Notes under the pieces: generated by a model
Databases searched by the model: none
Seen by the model: only the letters and a program-made list of their open reading frames with translations
Told to the model about the DNA's origin: nothing
Source: Planctomycetia bacterium
GTDB taxonomy: Bacteria; Planctomycetota; Planctomycetia; Pirellulales; Thermoguttaceae
Assembly (NCBI GenBank): GCA_030539295.1
Contig: JAUNSJ010000021.1
Location: 1-64,000 of the forward strand
DNA: 64,000 nt
Direction of reading: 5' to 3'
Position numbers and translations under genes: made by a program
Shown here: positions 1-7,254 of the stretch, piece after piece
How positions within the stretch are numbered: position 1 is the stretch's first letter
Layout of the letters: the number at the start of each line of letters is the position of its first letter

Positions 1-93
1 ATTTGCCTATTATACATAAATCCCCCAATCGCGCAACCCCACTTGGCGCGCACCCGGCAATCGTGGGGGCAACGTTGACACCGCGGAGGTAAA

Positions 94-1407
94 TCAGAGT
101 CCGGAACCAGCGCGAATCGGGGGCGGGCCACTCCCGAATTCATTGGCTTTGTTCTTGCGATTTGGAAGATTGTCGCTCACCGGCGGGGCAAGAGAGACCG
201 GATTGGCATCGGGAGTCGCGGCAGGAGCGTTCAGGACAGGCTGCGTGGCCGCGGCGTTGGCAACCGGGGGAGGTGCCGTGGGGGCACTGGCCGCAGGCGC
301 TGGGATGGGACTGGCTCCGGTTCCATCAGGGAGGGAATCCAGCGGCGATTTCGGTAGCGGCGTGGGAGCCGGGGACGTTGGGACAGGTGCGATCGCGGGC
401 GAGGTGCCAGCATTCGTCTGGCCTACGGCACTGGTCGTCTGAACCCAGCGCGCCTGATTTACCCCGGGCTGGCTGGTCGAGGCCACCTGTTGATTCACTT
501 GCGACTCGGCGGCGGTAAAGTCAGGAGGCGTAACAGAGACATTGGGAAGTGAAGTGCCCGAGTGGGTGACAATGGCGTTCGAGGCATCGGAAGGCGCAGG
601 GGCCAGAGCACCTGGCAACGCCGTCCGGACCGTCGCTAACGCGTTCGGGTCTATATCCTTACGATCGCTCTTGGCCTGAAGGACCGTGATACGATTGGCA
701 ATTTCCTGGTCCGCCGGTGCCAGTCGGGCCGCCATTAAGTATTGAGCCAGAGCGGTCTCTTCGTTCCCAAGCTTCTGCTGAAGGACTCCGGTCTTGTAAT
801 AAACGCGATAGTCGGCGGGCGCCAGATTTGCCGATTGTTGCAATAAAGCCAAGGCGTCGCTGTATTTACTCTGTGCCTCGAGGAGATAAGCCAATTCCAG
901 TTTCGGCTCGACGGAGTTCGGATTACGCGACTCCCAGTCTTTTAAGAGGGCCAGAGCGGCGTCCCCCTGATTCCGCTGACTCATCGACGTTGCCAAGCCG
1001 CGATAACAGCAGACGGTCGTCTCCGGTGAGGGATTCCGGTCGAGACAGGCTCGGTAGTAGCTTTCCGCCTGGGTCAGGAGACTCGGCTGCCCGTGAAGTG
1101 CCGCCTGACGCTGATAGGTCGAGGCAACATTGTAATAGGCCTCCGCGTTATTTGGGTCAAGTCGAATTGCCTCCTGAAAATAAGGCAGTGCCTGGTCGTA
1201 CTGGCCCTGTCCATAACAGGCGACCCCTTCACTGTTCTTAAGTGATGACCCATTCAGGGAATGGCAACCGGTCAGCATGCCTGTCAATATCGAAACCAAC
1301 CCAATTATAATGACCGCAAGTGACCGGCACAAAGCACTCGTGCGCTCGTTTCTGTTGCTCGTGAGGCCTGTTTCCTCGCGTTTCGGCTTGTCCCATCCGT
1401 GATTCAT
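94..1407 (-). CDS. TPR-repeat lipoprotein
   Basis: A 437-residue exported protein. After a long basic N-terminus of about 28 residues there is a hydrophobic stretch ending in a lipobox (LTGC), so it should be lipid-anchored. Residues of about 55-250 form five or six tetratricopeptide repeats, seen as recurring A-x-x-x-Y/F...L-P patterns such as AIRLDPNNAEAYYN and ANLAPADYRVYY. The last 150 residues are low-complexity and rich in Pro, Ala and Ser, probably unstructured. TPR lipoproteins usually scaffold envelope or secretion complexes; the partner is not evident here. The ATG at 1407 is used because no other start precedes the signal sequence. It stands alone, with a plausible promoter at 1503-1531. 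Confidence 0.8.
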   Translation of the reverse strand: MNHGWDKPKREETGLTSNRNERTSALCRSLAVIIIGLVSILTGMLTGCHSLNGSSLKNSEGVACYGQGQYDQALPYFQEAIRLDPNNAEAYYNVASTYQRQAALHGQPSLLTQAESYYRACLDRNPSPETTVCCYRGLATSMSQRNQGDAALALLKDWESRNPNSVEPKLELAYLLEAQSKYSDALALLQQSANLAPADYRVYYKTGVLQQKLGNEETALAQYLMAARLAPADQEIANRITVLQAKSDRKDIDPNALATVRTALPGALAPAPSDASNAIVTHSGTSLPNVSVTPPDFTAAESQVNQQVASTSQPGVNQARWVQTTSAVGQTNAGTSPAIAPVPTSPAPTPLPKSPLDSLPDGTGASPIPAPAASAPTAPPPVANAAATQPVLNAPAATPDANPVSLAPPVSDNLPNRKNKANEFGSGPPPIRAGSGL

Positions 1408-1502
1408 TGCTTCCGTATCCTGTCTGTTATGGCAACTTCACTATGCGCCCTGTTTTGCAACCGGGGACGCAATATAAAAAGTCCTTACATTTCCAGTTGC
1501 CC

Positions 1503-1531
1503 ATTGTAACGATTTTACTCCTTTTCAACAA
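1503..1531 (-). promoter_or_regulatory. Candidate sigma70 promoter for the TPR lipoprotein
   Basis: On the minus strand, TTGTTG and TACAAT are separated by 17 bases, giving a transcript start near 1496 and a leader of about 90 bases. The rest of the 1408-1882 gap holds short AT-rich sequence with no convincing gene. Confidence 0.45.
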
Positions 1532-1882
1532 GAGCAATTTTTAATTTTCCTTTTGCACGCAAAACGCGTCTGGCATCGCGAGTACGAGTGAAAATTTTTT
1601 ATGGCGATTTTCTGGGAGTTACGAAACTTAAAAAAGTACATAACTCCTTATATTGTAGTAGTTGCATCCATTTCGATACAGAGACTCGGTGGAGGTCCCC
1701 GGTAAAAAAACGAAAAAATTCCTATTGGACCAGAAGGAAAATTATGTTACTCTATGCTTGTCCTGTTGCGGAAGACAGGGCATTCGAAACGACACCTGCA
1801 GAGAAGAAGTTGATCCGGTGGAAGTCACCCCGAGCCAAACGGCTTGTCGCCTGACCCACAGGGATCAGGAAAGGACACTGGC

Positions 1883-2440
1883 GTGCAACTGACATTAGCG
1901 TATGAATCCGTGCGTAAGGAACAGACTCGGAGTGACTTGGAGAAGGTGGGGTTCCGCTGGATGGTCCGTTCGGATCTGGAAGAAGTCCTAACTCTGGAAA
2001 GGCGATGCTTCGAATATCGCTGGACGAAAGAGGATTTCGCCGAGTGCCTTTCGCGTCGAAACTGTGCCGGAATGGTGGCGTTGTACGAGGGCCGAATTGT
2101 CGGGTTTATGGTTTATGAAGTCGGTAAAAGGCGAATCGAACTCATCTCACTGGCTATAGCGCCGGAAGAACAACGTCGCGGAACGGGCCGCGCTCTGGTT
2201 ATGCGGCTCATCCGCAAACTGCGTGCGAACCGCCGCACCAAGATTTCCGTCACCGTTCGCGAACGCAATCTGCAAGCCCAACTCTTCTTTCGAGAACTGG
2301 GCTTTCGTGCCAGCTCCATTATGCGGCAATTCTATGAACCGGCGGCGGAAGACGCTTATGTTATGCAATTCCGGCTCAATAGGAACGGCGCATCCGCTCA
2401 AGATTCCACTGGACTTTTTCGGCCTGTGACATTGAGCTGA
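1883..2440 (+). CDS. GNAT acetyltransferase, RimI-like
   Basis: A protein of about 185 residues with the GNAT fold. The acetyl-CoA pyrophosphate loop is visible as QRRGTGRAL, preceded by the usual beta-4 strand (RIELISLAI) and followed by the NLQAQLFFRELGF segment typical of RimI-type N-alpha-acetyltransferases, where a residue pattern N...A..FY.. closes the active site. The true substrate could be ribosomal protein S18 or another protein N-terminus. I prefer the GTG at 1883, which has AAAGGA seven bases upstream, over the in-frame ATG at 1844. Its 3' end overlaps the convergent gene ending at 2376 by 65 bases. Confidence 0.75.
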   Translation: MQLTLAYESVRKEQTRSDLEKVGFRWMVRSDLEEVLTLERRCFEYRWTKEDFAECLSRRNCAGMVALYEGRIVGFMVYEVGKRRIELISLAIAPEEQRRGTGRALVMRLIRKLRANRRTKISVTVRERNLQAQLFFRELGFRASSIMRQFYEPAAEDAYVMQFRLNRNGASAQDSTGLFRPVTLS

Positions 2441-3578
2441 AGTCAGGCAAATCGGTACCAAACCGGTTCGTTGCGGCACTCTGGGAGCCACACGCCTTGC
2501 TCTTCTTCTGGCCTGCACCCGACTTTTGTCCCTGGGCTGGTTTGCTATTATAGCTGTCGCTGGTCGCCACGGACGACAGATCGTCTTCCAAAGACCGCTT
2601 CGGCTGAATCTTTAATCGGGCAAGGTCCCCGTGATACGCCTTAACCGCTTCCACCGGGGCAATTTCACTGTCGGCGATAGCACGCAAATATTTAATGAAC
2701 GTTGTCTGGTGCTCTGCCGAATTTATCTTGCGACCATAAAGAGCCACTCGCGCCCCGTATTTCTTGGCGTCGTGCAACATCTTGAACGCGTCGTAAGTCG
2801 TCCCGGCACTACCGCCCAGAATTCCCACAACCAGCTGGCTGTCGTATCGAGCCAAAGCTTCCATCGCTTCCGGCCCATAGTAAGGAATTTTCAGGAAGAC
2901 AGGCCGCCCTGCACTGGCAACACCGGCCAATGTGCGGACAATATGGTCGTTAACGAACTTCGGAATGTCCTTGGGGCAGTTGGCACCACAGGCATTGGGG
3001 CTAAAGACTTCCAGAAAATGCCGGAACCCCTTCTGCTCCGCTTCCAGCCGGAACGCGTTATAGGCAACGAGTGCCTCGTAGTCCGTTTGCGGATTATTGT
3101 TGAACGTTATGGAGTAGAGCCCTAAATCCGCACCCAGGCCAGCTTTACGCTCTTCCGGAGTGCATTCCGCTTTCCCGCAAAGGGCATGGTCCAAATTCGC
3201 CGTGCGGAACGGACGCGACGGCAGGCTCGGATAAATGCCTTCCGCCCCGGCCAGCCAGATATCCGTAGCGTCGTTGGCGCGAATCGCTGGCGTTATGGCC
3301 GTATTGACAAAACGACGCTCACGAAGCGCAAGAATGTCGTTCGTACTGGCACTCATGAGAACAATGTCAACGAGGCCCTGGTCGATCACTTCCCGAATTT
3401 GATTGCGATATTCGTCAAGAGTCTTGAACTTTGCTTCGCTTCCATACTGCTCCGGACTTTGCCCAGGCGCGGCCAATCCATAGGCCATATCCGCGTCCTT
3501 CGCGTCGGCCAGAATAAAATCATTGCACGAACGATTCTTAAGTATATTGGCCAACTTGCGGTCAAGTGATTTTTCCAT
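2376..3578 (-). CDS. Putative aldolase-like TIM-barrel protein, function unknown
   Basis: A 400-residue cytoplasmic protein I do not recognise with certainty. Alternating strand/helix segments and the sequence VFLKIPYYG (Lys230) followed by GILGGSAGT and YGRKINSAEH resemble the Schiff-base lysine and phosphate-binding ends of class I (DeoC/LacD/DhnA-type) aldolases; this is an inference from pattern, not a family assignment. The last 80 residues are polar, rich in Ser, Gln and Lys, and look disordered. The start at 3578 is chosen over upstream codons because AGGAG lies 11 bases before it. The gene is preceded by a strong promoter (3760-3787), a structured leader and an intrinsic terminator, so its expression is probably controlled by attenuation. 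Confidence 0.6.
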   Translation of the reverse strand: MEKSLDRKLANILKNRSCNDFILADAKDADMAYGLAAPGQSPEQYGSEAKFKTLDEYRNQIREVIDQGLVDIVLMSASTNDILALRERRFVNTAITPAIRANDATDIWLAGAEGIYPSLPSRPFRTANLDHALCGKAECTPEERKAGLGADLGLYSITFNNNPQTDYEALVAYNAFRLEAEQKGFRHFLEVFSPNACGANCPKDIPKFVNDHIVRTLAGVASAGRPVFLKIPYYGPEAMEALARYDSQLVVGILGGSAGTTYDAFKMLHDAKKYGARVALYGRKINSAEHQTTFIKYLRAIADSEIAPVEAVKAYHGDLARLKIQPKRSLEDDLSSVATSDSYNSKPAQGQKSGAGQKKSKACGSQSAATNRFGTDLPDFSSMSQAEKVQWNLERMRRSY

Positions 3579-3599
3579 AACGTAAACTACTCCTGTAAC

Positions 3600-3625
3600 A
3601 AAAAAGGCCCCCACCGGGAGGGCCT
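3600..3625 (-). terminator. Intrinsic terminator inside the 5' leader of the aldolase-like gene
   Basis: Read on the minus strand, AGGCCCTC pairs with GGGGGCCT (including one G-U pair) across a five-base loop, and six U residues follow. It ends only about 21 bases before the ATG at 3578, between promoter and gene, so it is placed to attenuate rather than to end an upstream gene. Confidence 0.75.
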
Positions 3626-3636
3626 CATTGCAAACT

Positions 3637-3690
3637 ACCCGGGGAAAACCTGTTACCTTGGGGTATTTAGCAACAGGTCATCGCCCGGCA
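3637..3690 (-). promoter_or_regulatory. Structured leader RNA, candidate riboswitch aptamer
   Basis: Upstream of the leader terminator the minus-strand transcript can fold into an outer stem (GCCGGG at 3689-3684 with CCCCGG at about 3644-3639) enclosing an inner stem (ACCUGUU at 3678-3672 with AACAGGU at 3654-3648), with an apical UACC-CCAA-GGU hairpin. The 3' strand of the outer stem also contains CCGGG, which can pair with CUCCCGG inside the terminator, giving a mutually exclusive antiterminator. It does not match a riboswitch class that I can name. Confidence 0.5.
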
Positions 3691-3759
3691 AAAATAACAC
3701 ATATTATTTTATACGACCGGATGCGATTTTTTCTTGATTTTTTCTCGCCCCTTCGCTAT

Positions 3760-3787
3760 AGTATACCTATTTTACCACTGACGTCAA
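3760..3787 (-). promoter_or_regulatory. Sigma70 promoter for the aldolase-like gene and its leader
   Basis: Minus strand TTGACG, 16 bases, TATACT. Transcription would begin near 3752 and produce a leader of about 175 bases containing the structured element and terminator at 3600-3690. Confidence 0.7.
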
Positions 3788-3845
3788 GTGTTACCAGATC
3801 GTTATAACTGCAATAGGGTGCGATTACCAGGTGTCTGGTCGAAAT

Positions 3846-4748
3846 TTACTGCTCCGGGTGTGCGGCGTCCAGGAAATTCAACCCCCCTCCCCAGCCAAGT
3901 TTTTCACGCAGGGTTCGATAATAACTCCGGCCGGGCACGCGTATCATCTTAAAGCTCACGTCTGACTTGTGTATCCTGATTCGATCGCCTGGGGATATGA
4001 CGCGGTGCATATTACCGTCGACGATAATATACGCTTTTTGATTCAGGACACGCATTTCGTAGATTCGCTCGGCAGAGTCGACCACAGGTCGAAAACTGAT
4101 GGTGTGTGGACTAATCGGGGCAATAACCACAGCATCAAGATCTTTGCGTAAGATAGGCCCGCCTGACGACAAGGCGTGCGCCGTAGAGCCGACAGGCGTG
4201 CTCACGATAAGGCCGTCTCCACGATACGTCGTTACCGGCTCGTTATCGATCGACAGTTCCACTTCGAGCATTTTAAAGGGAGGACCCGCTTGGACCACAA
4301 CTTCATTAACAACGAGTTCCGGGTCGGTTCGGACAGGTCCGGAAATCCTCGGTTTTGTCTCAATAACACATTCGAGCAGAATTTGCTCGCGGACAGAAAG
4401 CGAAGAGAAATCACTTCTGGACACCAGCGGTACCAAGTCCTCCGCATCGACCGCGGTCAGGAAACCGAGTCGACCCATATTAACGCCCAGAATGGGAATC
4501 TGATTTTTCCCCAACTGCCGCACCGCGCGTAAAACGGAACCATCGCCCCCGAAGACAAGGGCGAAATCCGCCGAGGTATCAGACATGTCAGCGTCGCCGG
4601 AGAAATCACTGCCGACGATCTCAAATCGTTGGGCCAGCGCCGGACGCAGAGACTCATAACCCGCCATAACACCTTCGTGACGCCCGTTGCCGAGCAGGAG
4701 GAGTTTATGGAATTTGCGTGTGCATAACTCTTTCTCTTGCTTGGTCAT
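3846..4748 (-). CDS. nadK: NAD kinase
   Basis: ATP-dependent NAD+ kinase making NADP+ in the cytosol. About 300 residues, normal for the family. The diacylglycerol-kinase-like fold signature GGDGS (residues 67-71) is present with Ser replacing the usual Thr, followed by GVNMGRLGF and the NAD-binding GDGLIVSTPVGSTAHALSSGGP segment split over residues of about 185-210. The start at 4748 has AGGG eight bases upstream; the alternative ATG at 4754 overlaps the stop of the upstream HIT gene (TAATG). The two genes are therefore translationally coupled in one operon transcribed from 5122-5151. Confidence 0.93.
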   Translation of the reverse strand: MTKQEKELCTRKFHKLLLLGNGRHEGVMAGYESLRPALAQRFEIVGSDFSGDADMSDTSADFALVFGGDGSVLRAVRQLGKNQIPILGVNMGRLGFLTAVDAEDLVPLVSRSDFSSLSVREQILLECVIETKPRISGPVRTDPELVVNEVVVQAGPPFKMLEVELSIDNEPVTTYRGDGLIVSTPVGSTAHALSSGGPILRKDLDAVVIAPISPHTISFRPVVDSAERIYEMRVLNQKAYIIVDGNMHRVISPGDRIRIHKSDVSFKMIRVPGRSYYRTLREKLGWGGGLNFLDAAHPEQ

Positions 4749-4753
4749 AGCCA

Positions 4754-5101
4754 TTACCCTGGCGGCCAGCCAAACGGACGGCCGCCCATGACGTGAAAAT
4801 GAAGATGCTTGACCGTCTGACAAGCATTCACGCCACAATTTGAGACAACGCGATAGCCCTCTTCCGCTATCCCGAGCTGGGCAGCAAGCTTGCCAATCAC
4901 GGCGAAAAGATGTCCTATCAATTCACCATCTTCCGGGCCAATATCGCTCACCGAAGCAATTTCCTTCTTCGGAATCACCAGAAAATGGACCGGGGCCTGC
5001 GGCATGACATCGTAAAACGCCAGGCACAAATCGTCCTCATAGACAATCTTGGCCGGAATTTCCTTGTCAATAATTTTTTTAAAAATGGTTTTTTCCGTCA
5101 T
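4754..5101 (-). CDS. HIT family purine nucleoside phosphoramidase (HinT-like)
   Basis: A 115-residue histidine-triad protein. The catalytic motif HLHFHVMGG lies near the C-terminus (His-x-His-x-His), and the N-terminal FKKIIDKEIPAKIVYEDD segment is characteristic of HinT, which hydrolyses AMP-lysine and other aminoacyl-adenylate or phosphoramidate nucleotides. Length agrees with the family. The ATG at 5101 has GAGGAGA a few bases upstream. It is the first gene of a two-gene operon with NAD kinase, whose start overlaps its stop. Confidence 0.92.
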   Translation of the reverse strand: MTEKTIFKKIIDKEIPAKIVYEDDLCLAFYDVMPQAPVHFLVIPKKEIASVSDIGPEDGELIGHLFAVIGKLAAQLGIAEEGYRVVSNCGVNACQTVKHLHFHVMGGRPFGWPPG

Positions 5102-5121
5102 GGGGGTCTCCTCTATAAGTT

Positions 5122-5151
5122 ATATTATGCTCTATTATACGGCACTGTCAA
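5122..5151 (-). promoter_or_regulatory. Sigma70 promoter for the HIT/NAD kinase operon
   Basis: Minus strand TTGACA and TAATAT separated by 18 bases. Start of transcription would fall near 5115, leaving a very short leader that contains only the Shine-Dalgarno sequence. Confidence 0.6.
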
Positions 5152-5194
5152 GCTGTCCCGGGAGGCGTGGCAAAAGTTATGCGTCTCGCCCCCG

Positions 5195-6253
5195 CTATTG
5201 CTCTCGAAATTCCAGAGCACCAACATTGGCCAAAAGGCCAGGCAGCCCACTGCGTAACAGGAAGCGAGCGTAGACATCGCCCTGTAAAACCGCTTCCCAA
5301 AAAACCGCGCTGGCGTTCATAATCGCTTGCTGGTACGGCAGGTCGCTTTCCGAGGAAGTCAGACCGGCAATACGGAACCGCATGCCGGTATAGACTTTAT
5401 GGTCACCGCCGTTCAGGGTAACGTGGCAGTGCTCTACGCCCCGAATCGCCTCGTACGGGATACGCCGCTGCCAGGCTTTCGTCGTTCCGACGATCCCATC
5501 GTCCTTCGTTCCGGCAATCGACATGACCGGAACCTGGACATAGGCGTAGACCACAGGCGCCATGAATTCCGTCGTAAAGACAGGCGGACTCAAGGCCAAG
5601 ACCCCGGCAATACGGTTATCTTTAAGAGCTGGACCATTATCTGGTGGGAGCTGGCCCGCAGTGAGCAGAGCGGCCAAGGCACCCAGGTCGTTGCCTGCGA
5701 CGCCAATTCGCCTCACGTCTATGAGAGACGAAAGCCCGTCGGGGACAGGGTACGCGACCATCTCGTACAGATGGTCAATAGTCATGGAAATCATTAAAGC
5801 TCGGTCTCGACCGCTCCAAAATTGACCATAGGCCTTTTTTAAGTCTTCCAGAGGCCGCAGTTTACCTCGCCACACGGCTTCATTGCTGCCGGGGTGCTCC
5901 AGAAAAATTGCCACAAGGCCGCGAGATGCCCACATTCTGCCTAAATATTCGCATTGCCGCGACGAACTCCCGAGTCCGTGTGAAAAAATGACGACCGGAC
6001 AGCGTTGCAAGACGCCAAGCGGAAAATAGACCTTCGAGGAAATAACGAGTTCCGACTGGGGCGGCCGCCATAAGAGGTCCGTCGTTCCAACGGCATAAAT
6101 GGGCCTGTTGTCGCCATATTGGGCCAGAACCGTGGTCGGTAAGAAAGCCAAAACGATCAGAGCAATCAGTGGTAAGAACAGAGATATTCCCATCCCACGA
6201 CAACGAGTCCTCGCGACAAATCCTTTTGTCAGCCTGTACCTTTGTGCGTTCAT
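5195..6253 (-). CDS. Secreted alpha/beta hydrolase (dienelactone hydrolase/PAF-acetylhydrolase-like)
   Basis: About 352 residues. The N-terminus carries a hydrophobic signal segment (ISLFLPLIALIVLAFLPTTVLA) ending in an A-x-A-like cleavage site, so export is likely. The fold is an alpha/beta hydrolase: the oxyanion strand VVIFSHGLGSSSRQ is clear, and the nucleophile elbow appears as GVAGNDLGA, where Asn occupies the position usually held by Ser or Asp, so the catalytic nucleophile is uncertain; a late HCHV/GGDHK region could give the histidine. The ATG at 6253 is chosen because the longer reading frame would run into the tRNA gene at 6315-6402. It may be cotranscribed with that tRNA. Confidence 0.7.
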   Translation of the reverse strand: MNAQRYRLTKGFVARTRCRGMGISLFLPLIALIVLAFLPTTVLAQYGDNRPIYAVGTTDLLWRPPQSELVISSKVYFPLGVLQRCPVVIFSHGLGSSSRQCEYLGRMWASRGLVAIFLEHPGSNEAVWRGKLRPLEDLKKAYGQFWSGRDRALMISMTIDHLYEMVAYPVPDGLSSLIDVRRIGVAGNDLGALAALLTAGQLPPDNGPALKDNRIAGVLALSPPVFTTEFMAPVVYAYVQVPVMSIAGTKDDGIVGTTKAWQRRIPYEAIRGVEHCHVTLNGGDHKVYTGMRFRIAGLTSSESDLPYQQAIMNASAVFWEAVLQGDVYARFLLRSGLPGLLANVGALEFREQ

Positions 6254-6314
6254 AACAATCCATTTCACACAGGTTTCGGGCAACCGAAGATCACGGTCAA
6301 CCGCGAAAAAAATA

Positions 6315-6402
6315 CGGATGAGGTGGGATTCGAACCCACGGACGGGTATTAACCGTCGCCGGTTTTCAAGACCGGTCCCTTCAACCGCTCGGGCACCCAT
6401 CC
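6315..6402 (-). tRNA. tRNA-Ser (UGA anticodon)
   Basis: An 88-base cloverleaf with a seven-pair acceptor stem (GGATGGG with CTCATCC, one G-U), anticodon loop CTTGAAA giving UGA, a long class II variable arm as expected for serine, and the GGTTCGAATCC T-loop. CCA is not encoded. A promoter lies at 6422-6449. Confidence 0.95.
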
Positions 6403-6421
6403 ATTGACCTTGACTCGTTTC

Positions 6422-6449
6422 ATTATAATGGAAAAGTCTCAAACGTCAA
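6422..6449 (-). promoter_or_regulatory. Sigma70 promoter for tRNA-Ser
   Basis: Minus strand TTGACG, 16 bases, TATAAT, about 13 bases before the mature tRNA 5' end after allowing for the start site. Probably also feeds the alpha/beta hydrolase downstream. Confidence 0.7.
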
Positions 6450-6667
6450 GGTGAGCCGTAAAGCGGGGCTGAAAAACGAAGAAGAAGCCTGGCAAAATCG
6501 TTTGCCGTAATCGAGAGCAGGTTGCTCGTTAATTTTGTTCAGACTGTCTATACTGCTTATTTTACGATTTTTCTCGCAGTCTCGAACGATATAGCAGGAA
6601 AAAAACTTTTTTTATGCCATATTTGGCCGCAAACTCCGAGTAACCTATGGAAGGGCAGTAATCCCCG

Positions 6668-6676
6668 TGGTAGACT
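6668..6676 (+). promoter_or_regulatory. TGGTAGACT box, shared upstream of the three ECF sigma genes
   Basis: TGGTAGACT lies 20 bases before the sigma ATG. Similar boxes precede the other two ECF genes (38396-38404 and 46880-46888). It fits an extended -10 element (TGn-TAnnnT), but no matching -35 sequence is shared. Confidence 0.35.
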
Positions 6677-6696
6677 GTTAGAAAGGTGAGGTATAA

Positions 6697-7254
6697 ATGA
6701 ACGCAGATAACAAAAATCAACAAGAGCTGGCTTCTCGAGTTTTTTTAGAGAATTACAGCTTTATTCGGTTCATAGCTTTTCAATCGGCACCTCGACGGGA
6801 TCTGGTCGAAGATATTGTCAACTCGACGTTTATTGTCTTCGTGAATAAATCGCATCAATGGGATTTGACGGGCAACGTTAAACCTCTTCTTGGTGAAATC
6901 ACAAAAAACGTCGCGAAGAATCATTGGGATGACTTCATGAAGCATAGTCCGGACTCATTGCGAAAGATAGCGGAATACGTTCAGCGTGACGTCGAGGTGA
7001 CCGGAGAAATTCTGGGCAGCAATAACACCGTAGACGAAGAGATAACGGCGTTGGGACTGTGTCTGGGGAAACTTCCGGAAGAGTCGAGAAAACTTGTGGA
7101 GGACTATTATTATCACCATGTTCCGCTGAAAGAGATTGCCAAAGAGACTGGTCGCAAGCCGCTTACGCTTGGTAAGGTACTTTTCCGGATAAGACAAACG
7201 CTGCGTAAGTGTGTCGAGCGGGTTTTAAAGGGGATGGGCTATGGCGATAAATAA
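6697..7254 (+). CDS. ECF-type RNA polymerase sigma factor, cassette 1
   Basis: A 185-residue sigma70-family protein of the planctomycete/verrucomicrobial ECF type. Region 2 (residues of about 20-80) holds the AFQSAPRRDLVEDIV core-binding helix; region 4 (about 125-180) holds the LPEESRKLVEDYYYHHVPLKEIA helix-turn-helix split over adjacent helices. It is expected to direct transcription of its own cassette once released from the membrane FecR-LamG protein encoded next, whose ATG overlaps its last 14 bases. The start has GAAAGGTGAGG upstream. Two close relatives lie at 38406 and 46958. Confidence 0.88.
   Translation: MNADNKNQQELASRVFLENYSFIRFIAFQSAPRRDLVEDIVNSTFIVFVNKSHQWDLTGNVKPLLGEITKNVAKNHWDDFMKHSPDSLRKIAEYVQRDVEVTGEILGSNNTVDEEITALGLCLGKLPEESRKLVEDYYYHHVPLKEIAKETGRKPLTLGKVLFRIRQTLRKCVERVLKGMGYGDK

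Noticed and set aside
1588-1892. Two short plus-strand frames before the acetyltransferase
   Set aside because: No ribosome site, no hydrophobic or conserved pattern; they lie in AT-rich intergenic sequence.
3645-3690. Fluoride riboswitch
   Set aside because: GGGCGAUGA resembles the fluoride aptamer start, but the required pseudoknot partner and the third stem are missing.
6254-6442. Upstream extension of the alpha/beta hydrolase frame
   Set aside because: It runs through the tRNA-Ser gene and its promoter, so it cannot be protein-coding there.
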